This document shows, piece after piece, positions 43,636-56,400 of a stretch of DNA of 64,000 bases. The first letter of the stretch is position 1; the number at the start of each line of letters is the position of its first letter. Both the position numbers and the translations under genes were made by a program. Source of the DNA: Paramacrobiotus metropolitanus (Eukaryota; Tardigrada; Eutardigrada; Parachela; Macrobiotidae); NCBI RefSeq assembly GCF_019649055.1, contig NW_026570324.1, forward strand, positions 1-64,000, written 5' to 3'. Below the pieces are notes generated by a model. That model saw only the letters and a list, made by a program, of their open reading frames with translations. It was not told where the DNA came from and did no database searches.

Positions 43636-46600
43636 ATGGAAGAATCGAAGTTCTTAATACAGCTGGCGAAACGCAGTCCGAGTGACCAGCTAGAAATTCA
43701 CGACATGAAAAAGTTCGCTCATCGTCTTCGGCAAGACGACATCCGGGATCACTTTATCTGCACCGTCGGGATCGTTGGTAAACTTCGGGAAGGCAAATCA
43801 ACCATGCTAAATATTATGCATCGATATCTGGAACAGGTGCGAGTACATCAGTAACTGTTTTGGCGGTCAGCTGTAGGTATGTTTAGAAAATAAATGTCCA
43901 CAAGTAATCTCATGGATAAGGATATTCCAAATTAAAAATGCATCAGAAAGATTGATAAGTCAGATTTTACGGGAACGGATTAGTAACACATCTGTAGTGG
44001 CGCTGCCTGCAGTGCCAGAAACGCGGACGAAACGAAATAACAATTTTCCTTATACTAACAAGAACAATTTCAACAAATCTAAGCGTTCATAATCCCTGGT
44101 GCAGTTCGTGTACATAGTGCTGTACATGTGCTTATAGTATTTTCGTTTATGTACTTACGTTGTTTGCTGATCAAAGGTGGCGAACGATAACTGGGGTCCG
44201 GAAGCCATGGCGTACTTGTACGAAACTGCTATCGACCATGCGCCATTCATCACATCCAAATCTTCGAGCGGCTGCACGCAAGGAATATGGATCACCAAGG
44301 ATCCGTACGTTTTGTCTCATATCTCTGTTGGACCATGTGCTGTCTTTTTGCTTGATACACAAGGTCTTCTGGACAACGACAGCCGTCCTGAACTGGATTC
44401 ATCCCTGTTTTTGCTGACCAGTATGATTAGTTTATTCACGGTCCGTATACTATCACATCCTGCTTTACGCAAAAGCAAGCAGTAGTACAGTAGTTTCTAT
44501 CGTATTTTCGATAGAAATTCAGAATTGCATCAGTATTTAAATCAGTATTCAAAAAACACTTTAAACAGATCTTTAACGTACATCGCGGGATTGGAAAGGA
44601 TCACGTGCGTTTGTTAGCCGAATTCTCTCATATAGCGACTAAAATTCACACCACCGTATATGACGGTACGAACGACTGATTTCCTAAAGTGGGGCTATCC
44701 CGTTGGGCCGCCTCAATTCCTAATTATAGGTGCTCTTTTTCTTCAGGAACTAGTTCGGTTTTCCAGCACCTGGTTGTTTTGACTCGAGACACGCTTATTG
44801 GCGTCAATGAATATCAATATGGTTGGGCTGACGGTGACAAGTATTTGAATGTGGGTACATATATTATGATAAACAGAGATGTATATAGATAATAGATGTA
44901 TCCATATCTTGTCTCCACAAAGCCTGAATTAACGATTTCTCTGCTTATTTCAGAACAAAATCCGTACTCCGCATAACCTCGAGTTATTGCGGGCCATCGA
45001 GAAAGTTTTCATAAAATTAGCATGCTTTTTGGCACCGAAAATTGCAAATGATCCGGACGACGAAGCATTCCGTTTGTCTGCAGACTGTACGCACCTTGCA
45101 TTGCAAAACGAGCTCATCAATATTGGCTTCTTAAGTCAAATATGCTTTATTACAGTCGTTTTGCCGGAATTTCGGGATAATATCAATACCTTCTTGGAAT
45201 ATCTATTCGGCCCACTGCTACAGCCGTTTCAGCGAAAATCAATACCTATGACATGCCAAATGTTTGCTGACTTTATCGAAGTAAGAACGCATTGCATTTG
45301 TGCTGAAACTGTTTAATGAGCACAGTACATGGGTATGTTTTGCGCAGTAACGTAATCGATAATTTTATCGATGCAGTGCACTGGAATTTGGAAGTAATTA
45401 TGTAGGGTGACACTATAGGCACCCCAAAAACCCCCGTTTACTATAGGCACCCCTTTTCCGCACCCCGTTAATTAAAGGTACCCTTATCTTATTAATTGAT
45501 TCTTTCGTGCACCCTGTTTTTTATAGGCACCCCTATGAAACTTTAGCATATTATAATGTAAGTAATTGTAGTGTTAGAACCTAGATACGATAACTATGTT
45601 CGCAAAAGTATGGAAAGGCCGACCGACGTCGATGTTATGTTCCCTCTTGTTCGACTTCAGAATGCTGGGTCGAATCAGTGTGGCTCATCACGGGCCTGAC
45701 ACCAGAAGATACAGTTTTACAAAAACCGAACCGCACCAAAAATGGTTAGCAGAAGCGCTGGACAAAGAGGAGGCCACCCGTGTCCGAAAAGAACCGGCAG
45801 AAAACCGGCATCCGAAATTACGATTGCGAAACGAAACATCAAAATTACCGCCGACGATGCGATGCGATCATTAGATCCAAGTTAGTAGATCAGCGACTCA
45901 GCGTCACCGCCCGATCATCGGATGAAAAGCCTGATTCTGTCTCTATGCGAGTATCTGTATGAGACTGCCGCACGTACATGAAATCATTTTCGAATTCTGT
46001 ATCCGAAATAAGCTATTAAAGGGTGCCTATAAAATACACTGACAGGGTGTTTCTATTTAATAAACAGAAAAGGGTGTCTATAAATTACGGGGTGCGAGAA
46101 GGGGTGCCTATAATAAACGAGGGTGTAAGGGGGTGCCTATAGTGATTTCCAATTATGTATGTGCATAATTATATGTACTATGCACTCACTTCGGTTGTCA
46201 TCCCATCAAGATCTTGGAGGTATAAGGGGATGGGAATGTGAACGTGAAGCAATGGGATTGGCTGGGCAGAGGAAAATACAACTGACATACAGTATTTACA
46301 TACAGTATTTACGGCCTTACCGTGCGCATATGCGTGCGCATATAACTGTAACACGCATCCTAATTTTGCTTAACAAATGCATAAAAAACAAATGAACTGT
46401 GATAGAAGCGGCACAGCGTTCCGTAATTCCCAGAATCTTGAAGCCCACGTTTATAAATCAATCCCCCACAATATTCCGTGGATATAGAAAGAAAAAGCCT
46501 TGTATCTGTAGAGCGCAGAAATTATGCGGCATAACCGGAGAAGAGTATTTTTTATTTTGACACTTAACTACTGTACTGACACCCTGCACTCGGAGAAGTT

Positions 46601-47780
46601 TTGTACAGTATGAGTAGTACGGCACTGTAGCCAGAGGAAAGTAAAGCCGATTGCGTTCAGCCAGTAGCCAGCAGTTCACATGCAGCTGCAAGCTGAGTGA
46701 GTGAGCTGTGAATGCGGTCGTACAACGTACGCGTGGCTGCACAGCTAAAACTTTCTCCGAGTGCAGGGTGTCAGTACAGTATTTATTTTCGGGTAATGCG
46801 AATTATCTAACCACTTCTCAATCCCATCACGTCATCACATCACGCAGCGGTTTAATTGCTCCCCGATATTGTTTTTGCAGCACCTTGCTGAAATATTCGA
46901 CAACGGGAGCATTCCAACCGCAGAAAGTATGCTAGAGGTACTTCTATGCATAAATTTGGATTTTTTCATTGGAGCACCGTTCTTAAGCGATCCGTTTGCA
47001 GCTGATGATAAGGTGTGAACTTCAAGATGCCGTTTCTACGGCTTTCGGCAGATACCACGAAAATATCTCGGCAGTAAGTTCTGACATCTTATAATTCAAT
47101 CCTCGCATTCGATTTACTATGTGTACTTTTTGGAAATACGGCCTGCGCAGTTGTTGTGAATAAGATAATACGTATAATATACTATATTTGCAAAAAGTAT
47201 TGAGTTTTATTACCGGAGTGCCTGGCTACATTAAACAACAAGCTTGTTTAATGTCGGTAGAAAAGTGGCAATTTACGCAAACTTGCCTGAGAATAATTTT
47301 ATTTAGATTATCGTGGAGGCCATCGATGAAGATCACCTAATCGAATGTCATAAATACCACAAAGAAGAGTGCAAGGCCGAAATCCAGAGAACCGTACCGA
47401 TCCTGCAACAAGATCCAATCCGCTCTGCCCCATACCTGGAAAAGTTAGACACTGATATCGATCGATTGTTTGCCTTAGTTCGTGACCGAAACCATACAAG
47501 TTTATTGGAATGGAAAAAACATGAAGCACAACGTCTACGCCTCTGCACCCAGCTGGATAATCTAGCTTTACTAAAGGACGTCGCCGATCAAAAGATCCAA
47601 CAGCTGCAGACGCAAATGGACAACCTCGCGTTGAGCGGGGAAAGAGAAAGAATGTCTTTGGAAGATTACATGACTGCTTTGCAAATTCAGCGCGACGAAA
47701 AGGATGCTGAAAGCCGGGCTCGGTTGCAGGATGCCATACAGGCGGTCGAAAAGTTAAAAAATGATTTAGCTAAAGAGTAG
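43636..47780 (+). CDS. GBP-family large GTPase 2
   Basis: Eight exons: 43636-43836, 44177-44440, 44579-44665, 44747-44850, 44954-45280, 46881-46937, 47002-47073 and 47307-47780. Motifs are GIVGKLREGKST, VFLLDTQGLLDN and VVLTRDTLIG. The last exon is a coiled coil (LQTQMDNLALSGERERMSLE). Exons of 57 and 72 bp match GBP1 exactly in length. GBP1 has two exons where exon 5 here is continuous, with the short stretch NIGFLSQICFITVV between, so an intron differs. Start at 43627 (MQAMEESKF) is also possible. A MITE fills the intron after exon 5. Confidence 0.87.
45404..46150. mobile_element. MITE with CTATAGGCACCCC ends, 8-bp duplication
   Basis: It is flanked by AATTATGT on both sides (45396-45403, 46151-46158). 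The ends read AGGGTGACACTATAGGCACC and, reversed, GGAAATCACTATAGGCACCC, with further copies of TATAGGCACCCC stepping inwards on both arms (45440-45540 and 46020-46140). The interior has an open frame of 92 codons (45596-45874) with no known match. Confidence 0.82.
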
Positions 47781-47805
47781 GTTTTTCAAGAAAGGAGAGA
47801 GTTGG

Positions 47806-48076
47806 CGCAGATAGTGTCCAGCTCTCTGCCTTCCCTTGTGTCCCTACTGCTAACGCTGCTGAATGCTTAGCCAATTTGTACGATTTTGTTCCGTTAGCTT
47901 TTGAAACTTTTGATGTCACTGGCCCCGCATGTTTGAAGATTTTAGGCGAAATGGGCAAGCGGTTAAAGGATGCTACTGGAGAACGACGCTCTTACGAGTT
48001 TTTGCTACAGCGTCTTAGCATTGAAATAGAGCGGGGAAATGCGCTGTCGATAACGTCGACCGTTCCATCGGCTTAA
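47806..48076 (+). pseudogene. Mobile-element C-terminal fragment (second copy)
   Basis: It reads DFVPLAFETFDVTGPACLK, GKRLKDATGERRSYEFLLQR and LSIEIERGNALSITSTV, homologous to the fragment at 38253-38765. It lies in the same orientation relative to its GBP gene, just downstream. It is shorter and more diverged, lacking the RTEPRG and WDVTCVDT parts. Confidence 0.6.
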
Positions 48077-49766
48077 CGGTCTTAATGGCTGTTTATTTTG
48101 TTTTTTTTTTAATGTTTTTAACTGTGATATGTTTATAATTCTGACTGCTAACTAAACCAATAAAAGAAACATATAAGATGCTGTAATCACCGACATTTTA
48201 TCATCGCAACCATTTTGTTCACATTATTTGTACTCTGTATGTGCGTCTGTGTAATCACCTTCGTGCCTGCGGTTAGACGATCCAGCAGAAAATGGCAGAT
48301 AAGCAGAGGGTAACTGAATTTCACCTAATGATTTTTCACACCGTATGCCTCCAGCAATGTGCTTTTAACTTTTTTCTGTATTACAAGCTGCTTCACAGTG
48401 CACTGTCGCCTCCAATTCCGTCAGTTTTGACATGTACAATTTTATGTAGAAAACGCTCCGAAATAAAGCAGTGGTACCCCGCTGAACTTGCACCACTGTA
48501 TAATCTGGCGGCTGCCTCCCGCCGCCCTCGCATTGCACCAATGGACACATCATATTATGCACCCGTTTTAATAGTACGAGATTTTTAATTCGAGAAAAAA
48601 ATAGGAGACGTCGTGACTTTAGCAAAATTTTAGGGAAGCGCAAGTTCCGTTGCAGCTACAGTCACGCTTAAAACACCATCCAGAATTCCACATCCTACGG
48701 TAACCTCCAGCACCGCTGGCAGTCACATAGGAGGATAAACTGCAAACCGCGATTGGTGAAAACGTACTACAAGTGCCGCATTACCTTCATGATAGCGAGT
48801 TGCTCTACATCATTATAGTGGTTCAGCGTTTATCTCATTATGCCGAGGTACAGAGTAGGAAGGGCAACCTATGTAGGCCGGCTCCCTTGTTATTATTCTC
48901 TTGGCAAACTAAATGAAATGCATCGACTAACTTTGCAGTGCATGCCAGTATGTACCTGAACGCATTATAATATCCAACAGAAATCGAAGAATTTCCATAA
49001 ATTACATGGCATGCGATGTCATTCGTTGCAGAGTTTAGTCCAACGTAACACATTTTGCTATCATCGCCATTAGGAAATCAATGCTTTTTGTAAATCCGCC
49101 TCACTAACGGTCATTGTGCAGTTTATCGATGCTCAGTCTTTTAAATGCCATGTCTGCGTAAATCATAGCGCATGCACCCATGTTACTACAGTATTACAAA
49201 TAACTGAATGCTTTATTTGAACTGAATGCACGGTGAGTCGGTAACCGACGTGGTACTCAAACGGGCCAATCCTATCTCAATACCGCTATATTCATATTGA
49301 TTTTACTTATCTCTCTTCGACCGTTCCCATAATTATACTGCTGTCGAACAATATGTTTCTGCTTGTCTAACAATGCATATCTTCATCCTCAGCATGACAC
49401 ATATAACACTTTGACCCTACATCGGGCTGCACTTGGTTGCTCACTGCGCAAGGTAATCCGTGTAACGCTAACCAATAAAAGACCAATGTTAATCGAATGC
49501 GGCAGATAGTTCGGTCCAGTATTTGTTGCATGTTTACTGCTGTTTTATCGGCAATGCGCCTTCGGACATGGTTTAATCCAAGCCGCTGCTATTTAATAAC
49601 GACTGAGTGTCAAGCTGTAAGTTCACATTCGTGTAAGTATATAAATTCCATGCAGCGCTGAATCAAGATGATAGTATTAATTTATCGGCATAATTTAATG
49701 AATGTGCAGAAATGGAGTAACAGCAACTAACCTCACTGAACCCAATCCCGGGATTGCAATAGGTAA
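48077..49766. other. Intergenic stretch without a recognised gene
   Basis: Only short frames (for example 48292-48588 plus, 48838-49053 minus) with no motif. AATAAA-like AATAAAAG at about 48160 could serve transcripts ending after the GBP2 gene. Confidence 0.4.
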
Positions 49767-51143
49767 ATGGAAATGGCTGCAATCGGCAATGCCGATGCAA
49801 ACCCGGCAGTAGATTCTGCTCTGGGTTCTCAAAACGCCAGCCAGTCCTCCTATAGAGTAGCAGGCACTTTGAAAGTAGTGAACAATACAAGATGGATGCT
49901 GCAGCTGGAAAAGTGCTATATCAATTATGGCAAGGTCGAAGCCATTTTTGATCAAGTTCGCCCAGGGCAGTCCGCTGTAATGAAAGTGCACAAAACATCG
50001 TATTTAGCAACAGGTATGTCATAGAGAAATAAATGTGAGAGCATTTAACAATAAGTAAATGTTTGCTTGCGGTTTAGAATTCGTTAACTCGAACATTAAA
50101 AAAAACACATTTCAAATAAACAATGAAATCGAAAAACAATAACTGCTCAGAATAATCGATTTTACTATTTTGGAAGCCTATTTACTACTGGATAGTAAAT
50201 TCTAACACAGAAAGGGACCACCCGTCTTTAAGTAGTAGATTTTTCGTCCATTCGCGGACATCGGGCTGAGAACGTTTCTACCGTAACCCTTGTTAGGAGA
50301 AATAGATAGACTTCCCATTCCAGATAGACTTGGCAGTGTTGATGCGGTTAAAGATAGTCGGTGATGCTTTGGTTCAGCACGCTTTGTTCTGTTAATTTGC
50401 GGTCATCACACCTTTCCATTCAGTGTAGTCTGATGTACATCTTTATATGTAACAATCTGTAGATTGTGTTGTATTTTTTTTACGCAATGCTCTGTAATCT
50501 GTATCTGCAGGATCATCGGGAACGCTTGCATGGACCGTGGTAAACGAGAACAAATCGATCGTTGTCATGTGGTCACTACCATTTAATCACGACTTCTCCC
50601 ATAACGTCTTGGCGGTCGGTATTCGCTCGAATAACGGAAATAACGAGAATAACGGGAACACGTCTAACACCTTTAGGGAAATGTACTCCGAAAATGAACA
50701 GTCATACTTTAGGAGAAAGGAGTTTTACAGGTAAAGATATTCATATTAATTTTATTCTTCTAGAGATTTTGCATTTGCCACACTAGAAGCATGGAAAAAT
50801 TAAAAACAGAGACAGTAAACTATATCGTTTTGTTTTGGACAGAAGATCAGGTACAGTTATCAAGGCTAGTGCGTTGTTTGGCGTGATTAAGCAGCATGAG
50901 AATATTTACATTTGGTAGCGTGACTCGGAGATGCTTCCATAAAAATTTGCGCTATGAATGATATGATATGAAAGTATTCCATTTAACTTATTTGTTAGTG
51001 TCATCGATCCAGTCGAGCACATGGATAACAGAGTCAAAGTGCGGGGCAGAATGGGAAACGCTCATAAAACGGACATCATCATTGATGTCCACGCTATCAA
51101 TCCTGCGGACCAGTTTGGCTACGTGCAAGATGGCTTAATGTAA
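49767..51143 (+). CDS. Actinoporin-like pore-forming-fold protein
   Basis: Exons are 49767-50013, 50511-50730 and 50999-51143, with GT-AG sites and consistent phases, giving about 203 residues. The core resembles actinoporins: YRVAGTLKVVNNTRWML, then an SGTLAWTVV strand, IVVMWSLPFNHDFSHNVLAV (compare the family's MWSVPYDYNxYxNWxxV), and a C-terminal strand after KVRGRMGNAHKTD. Actinoporins bind sphingomyelin and insert an N-terminal helix. Here the N-terminus is short on hydrophobic residues and no signal peptide is seen, so a cytosolic or non-toxic role, as in actinoporin-like proteins of non-cnidarians, is possible. An NNGNNENNGN run interrupts the usual fold after exon 2's core. Confidence 0.7.
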
Positions 51144-51851
51144 ACGATGGATGGACTATGGCATGCCCAGACTCAACCAACCAACCACGTAGCACAACGC
51201 TTCTGGAATCCACGTTCCCAACTTTTTCGGAACGGAATCCTGACAATCCTTGCATGACCCTTTTCATAGTTGGCGTCCCAATGCGGACCGCAAGACTACT
51301 TATGTTTAGTTCTTTCTTACCGATAAACCGACTAGAGTGGCCGTAAATGAAATCTACTGACCGATGTTCGAAACAGGTTTGTTTTCCGATTAAAAACTGT
51401 CTTACTGGGCAGCAAGAATTTAACATACGCCAAATCTCTGACTGAAATTGTACAGACTCTGTACTATAACTGGCCACTCCGAATTGACATCTTACCGGTA
51501 CATCAAGTTACCGATCATGATTGCAGTTACCCGTTATTGGTGTATCCTAATAACAGGCTATTAAGCAGTTCACACCGAAAAAGCGACAATGCAACGAACA
51601 CAAACAAAGTGTCCACGGATTATTGTCCGCTGCGTTTACGATAAACATTAAGGTCATATTCCTTCTGCCATCATTTTAAAGATTTATTGGCCATTGTCGG
51701 CGGCACCTTACCGATCGAAATGATAAGAACAATAATTATTGCATGCGTACTCTGTAAGTGCAATGAGTGAATGAACACCTACCCGCGCACGATACGTTCA
51801 GTTTAATGGTGTTAATCCGTTCAGTGGTAGTTGATTATCATCGAGTTATAT
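51144..51851. other. Intergenic stretch before the LTR element
   Basis: No gene recognised. A minus-strand frame (51097-51477) overlaps the end of the actinoporin-like gene and has no motif. Confidence 0.4.
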
Positions 51852-51855
51852 ACAA
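51852..51855. repeat. LTR element target duplication, left copy
   Basis: ACAA, repeated at 59821-59824; 4 bp suits Ty3/gypsy elements. Confidence 0.75.
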
Positions 51856-52157
51856 TGTTACATAACTAGCTTAGTCATGTACTGATGTTAACCTATGGTC
51901 ATATATGTTTTCTCCTATGGTCATGTACCTATGGTCATAGTCCATGTTTTTGCCTTTCTCATGCCCTTGTGCGCCAGATGTACTGACAATGAGTGATTGT
52001 CTGATATTAGGCCGTTTCCCTGGATGTCCTGTTATTTCCGGCTTAGGTCGTTATATAAGCCTATGTTTACTTGTTATTTGTTAGTTCTTAGCTGAGTATT
52101 ATTAAAGTGGCTAAAACCCGATATTCATTACGCCTTACGCATAGTGTAAGCGTATCA
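51856..52157 (+). repeat. 5' LTR (302 bp)
   Basis: Begins TGTTACATAACTAGCTTAG and ends GTGTAAGCGTATCA (TG...CA). It differs from the 3' LTR by about six substitutions and one base gap. A TATATAAG box lies at 52052-52059. Confidence 0.96.
52052..52059 (+). promoter_or_regulatory. Putative LTR TATA box
   Basis: TATATAAG in the 5' LTR, repeated in the 3' LTR at 59715-59722; about 100 bp before the LTR end. Confidence 0.5.
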
Positions 52158-52174
52158 TTGGTGCCGAATGCAGT
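52158..52174 (+). other. tRNA primer-binding site
   Basis: TTGGTGCCGAATGCAG follows the LTR directly. TGGTGCCGA is complementary to a tRNA 3' end of ...CGGCACCA type; the tRNA is not identified. Confidence 0.6.
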
Positions 52175-52220
52175 TTGAATACCGTGACCTTTATTACGGT
52201 CGTATCGTGGCAGTAGTCTT

Positions 52221-53404
52221 ATGTCAGTTAAGGAGAAAGGTGATTCTTTTGCCAACCTATTATCGGACGACGAAGATAAACCGGTTGTGAGCGAGTCATC
52301 GACTGTGAGGACTACGATGCCGGCGACAGGCGACGTATCAAGTGGGCGGCCGACCTCGGCCATTTCTGTGAATGCCCGGGATTTGGCGGACGTGATGTGA
52401 TCGCTAGCAGTAGCGAAAGACGTGCGACCGCCAGTGTTCACAGGGAAAGCCGGTGAGAAGGTTGCGCAGTGGGTTCGTAGGTTCCGAACTGTTGCGCAGA
52501 CGTTGGAGTGGGACGAGCGAAGCAACTGACGCAAGTCCCAGTGTACTTGACTGGCCATGCGGGTCAGTGGTACAACACGGTGTCGGAGGACGGGATGAAG
52601 CCCTACACGACGTGGAAGGCTTTCAAGGACGCCCTGCTGGCACGTTTCCAGACTGCAGGCTGGAAGTTGCAGCTGAAGCTGAAGATTAGTCAGTGTAAGT
52701 TGCAGAAAAGTGAATCCGTTGGAGGTTATTAGAATGACATGGTTGACCTATGCTATGAATACGATTCCAAAAGGGATGACCTGGACGTCCTCAAGAAGCT
52801 GCGGAACGGACTTTACCCGGAGATCGACAAGATGTTAGTCACCTCCGCAACCAAGACGCCTCAAGGATTCTTCGCGAACCTGCAGAAGGCGGCGCAGTTT
52901 TTACGACGGCAGGAGCAGGTCATCCAGCGACAGCAGGCGGCAGATCAGCGTGCCAACACCCATTTTCGTCGAAGCAGCGATAAGCCAGAATTTCATTCTA
53001 AAATAACCGCTGCTGACTCCAACCACAGCGACGGATCAAAACCGGCACGAACCGGGAACGTGTTGACCACACCACGTAAAGATAAGTCCTGCTGGAACTG
53101 CTGGGCAACGGATCATTTGCTCCGGGATTATCCGATGCTGTCGAAGGACGCCAAGGGAGCTGCGCCGAGGGCGGGACTCCGGATGATGCGCGGAGGCGCA
53201 ATGGACCGTACAGCCAGGGACGACCAGACATTGGAGGCGGCAGCCACGCTGGCCGCTATGTACGGGGCGGATGCCGGCCGTGCGGCGTATGGGGCAACGT
53301 CGTGCGAGTATGTGTACCGTATGATAGACGGATACCCAGTTGCGGTGTCAGCAGGTACGTGCCTCGGGTGTATTGAATGCGCGACATTCCGAAGTCAACG
53401 TTAG
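52221..53404 (+). pseudogene. Gag of the LTR element
   Basis: It starts at ATG 52221 (MSVKEKGDSFANLLSDDEDK). Capsid-type motifs include PPVFTGKAGEKVAQWVRRF, VPVYLTGHAGQWYN and AFKDALLARF, then a basic region and a zinc knuckle. In-frame TGA (52398) and TAG (52730) stops and a frame change near 52520 interrupt it. The knuckle reads CWNCWATDHLLRDY, with tyrosine (53129-53131) in place of the last cysteine. Confidence 0.8.
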
Positions 53405-53431
53405 GACACTACTGCGGCGCATGAGCTGCGC

Positions 53432-56400
53432 GTGTATCAGGCCGAAGTGGAGGACGAAGCGCAGTCAACCGATGAGTCCGATACGATCAGCATTTATGCC
53501 GACTCAGTATGTGAACCGCGTAATCGGCGTGGATCAGCCGACAGCACCGCTTCAGTAAACGGGGACGCGCTGCATGCAGGCACACAGACGGAGGCCGGCT
53601 TGTGCACGGGCGGCACGTCCAGTGTGGCAGTACAGGTTAACACGGTGTTGAAGCGCAGCATCCAGATAAAGGTGCCGGATATTACCAGCAAGGATGGATT
53701 CAAATGGCGCGACAGGTCGATTGATATTGAGTTTAAATTTCATAAAGACACAGTAAAGAATTACGTCCACCTTGAAGCGGAGATTTTCTGTCGCATGAGT
53801 TTGTGGCAGATGACGGATGTTTCCAATTATGGGAAAAGTTTCCGTGCAAGCGCCCTCTCTACACGATGATGTGTACGTCTGGTGATGGGAGCGAAGGTCG
53901 TCATGCTGTGCTCGGAACGCACATGTGCGTGGATGTGACCTTGAACGCACAGGCTGCACGTGCCTTGGTGGACACCGGTGCCAACTTCTCCGTTGTGAAC
54001 CGGGGCTTCTTGGAGCGGAAGCTGGATGTCATGCCGGACCCACTGATGATGCCTTTAGAACTGGGTGACGGGAGTACGATCCGTATAACGGGTAAGATCG
54101 TACTCGATGTTGCGGTAGCAAACCAGAAGCTGCCGGTGGCTTTTTGTGTTTTTGACAATGTCAGCAACGAGGGATACGAGTGCGTGCTGGGATGCAACTT
54201 CCTGCGCCAACCCGGATGGCTGGTGGATGTGTGCAGTGCGGCGCTCTTGTACGTGGGGCAGGATGGTACCACGGTCACGCATGGAGGATGTGATGACGCG
54301 ATGGTGACGGTACTTGCAGCCCCGCCCGGGAGGCGGTCATGATGCCGGCGGCGGCCCTGTGCGCCCGGATGACCGCGGATCAGGGATCCATGCTGACGAC
54401 ACCACGGGTGAATCAGCTCATGAAGTATGGCGATCCAGATGCTCCGGAGGATGAGCTGACGATGTGGGAGCACGACTGGCCGCGCCGTCCTATTTCGGAT
54501 CTTGACATTGGGGATGCGGATACTACCGACGGGGTGAGTCGAATAACTAAGTTGATTGAGAAGTACGGTGACCTTTTTCATACTGAGGGCCGTAAGATGG
54601 GTCAGGCTAAGGTAGAGCCGTTCTGTATTGACCTGATGCCGGGTACGGAGCCGAAGTTTCTATCAGTACCGGTATGCCCCGCCGGAAGTCGCAGAGATTA
54701 ACCGGCAAATTAGCGCTATGATTGACAAGGGTGTGATTAGACCGTCCCGCAGCGACTGTTCTAGTCCGATTGTCTTGACGCGCAAGGATCATGCGCGCAG
54801 CTGGCGCTTATGCAATGACGTCAGGGGTGTTAACAGTATAACGATTTCTGATAAGTACCCGCTTCCGCGTGTGGACGATTGTTTGCAGGCGTTGTCTGGC
54901 AACGGTATATCTCCACGTTGGACTTGGTATCCGGTTACTGGCAGATGCCGTTAGCGGAAGAGTCTAAGCCGTTGACAGCCTTCCAGTCGCCCATGGGGTT
55001 CTACGAGTAGAAAGTATTGTGCTTTGGGCTCAAGAATGCTCCATCGTACTTCCAGCGTACCATGACGACAATCGTGGGGGACCTCATCGTTCAGGGCGTC
55101 GTGACGGTCTACTTTGATGATGTGATCATCGCGACGTTTACGTTAGAGGAGCATGAAGAAGTATTGGAGGCGCTGTTTTCTCGATGCCGGGAGATCGAGT
55201 TAATGTTCAAACCAGAGAAATGTCACTTTCTCAAAGCGACAGTCAATGTGCTGGGATTCACGGTAACGCGGGAAGGCGTGGTGGCCGACCCTGAAAAGGT
55301 ACGTGCCATACCGATTTTCCGGTTCCCGCAAATCTTAAAGCCGTACGTGCTTTTTTCGGTCTAACCGGGTGTTACCGGCGCTTCATCAAAGACCATGCGG
55401 CGTTGGCCTGTCGGCTGTACGAGCTGACAAAGAAGGACGTGCCGTTCGTCTGGGAGCAGCTGCAGGAAGGGGCATTCGAGGCGTTGAAGGATCGTCTCGT
55501 TTCGTCGCCAGTGTTGGGTCAGTTTCACGTATCGCGACCGGTGGAGATTCACCCGGACGCCAATGGATACGCCATTGGAATGGTCATACTGCAGCAGGAT
55601 TCCGATGGTGTCTTGCGTGTGCTGGCTTATGGAAGCCGCCGCTTGAACGCTGCGGAGCGGAACTACAGCATCACGGAGCGGGAGTGTCTGGGTATCGTCT
55701 GGACCGCAGATAAGTTTCGTTACTATCTGTTAGGTCGTGTAGTGACGGTCATCACTGACCACCATAGCTTGTGTTGGTTGGTGAACATTCAGTCTCCCAG
55801 TGGGCGCTTGGTCCGGTGGGCACTTCGACTCCAAGAGCTCGACTTGGTGATTCGACACAAGAGCGGAGCGAAGCATGCCGACGGAGATTGTTTGTCTCGG
55901 TACCCACCGGCTACGGAGAACGGTGTGCTGGCTGTGATGGAGGTGCGTGAGGAGACGGGCCTCACCACGCAAGCGATGTTGGATGCACAGTCCAACGACC
56001 CTTGGATTCAGGAAGTGATGGAGCAGATGGACTCGGTGAAGAGCGTTCAGAAGGTGTACGCTGTGAAGGACGGGTTGCTCTATCGCGAGTGGAAGAGTCA
56101 AGGTGACAAACACTTACTGTTAGCCGTACCGAAAGCGTTACGTTTTGAGGTGCTCGCGTTCTCCATCATGATCCCATGGGCGGACAACTCGGGTTTGCCC
56201 GGACCTGGGACCGAGTGCGGAAGCGATTCTTCTGGCCTCTAGCGATCAACTTTACGGAGCAGTACGTGGCGTCTTGTGCGCCGTGCGAGGCACGAAACCG
56301 CCTGACTACGAAGGCGGCCGGACCGATCCAGTCGTTCTGTCCGGAGCGGCCGTTCGAGATGATCGCCATGGACTTTCTGGGGCAGTTGCCCAGATCCAAG

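Noticed and set aside
53901-54581. Minus-strand 226-codon frame in the retroelement
   Set aside because: Antisense to the protease and RT start; no motif.
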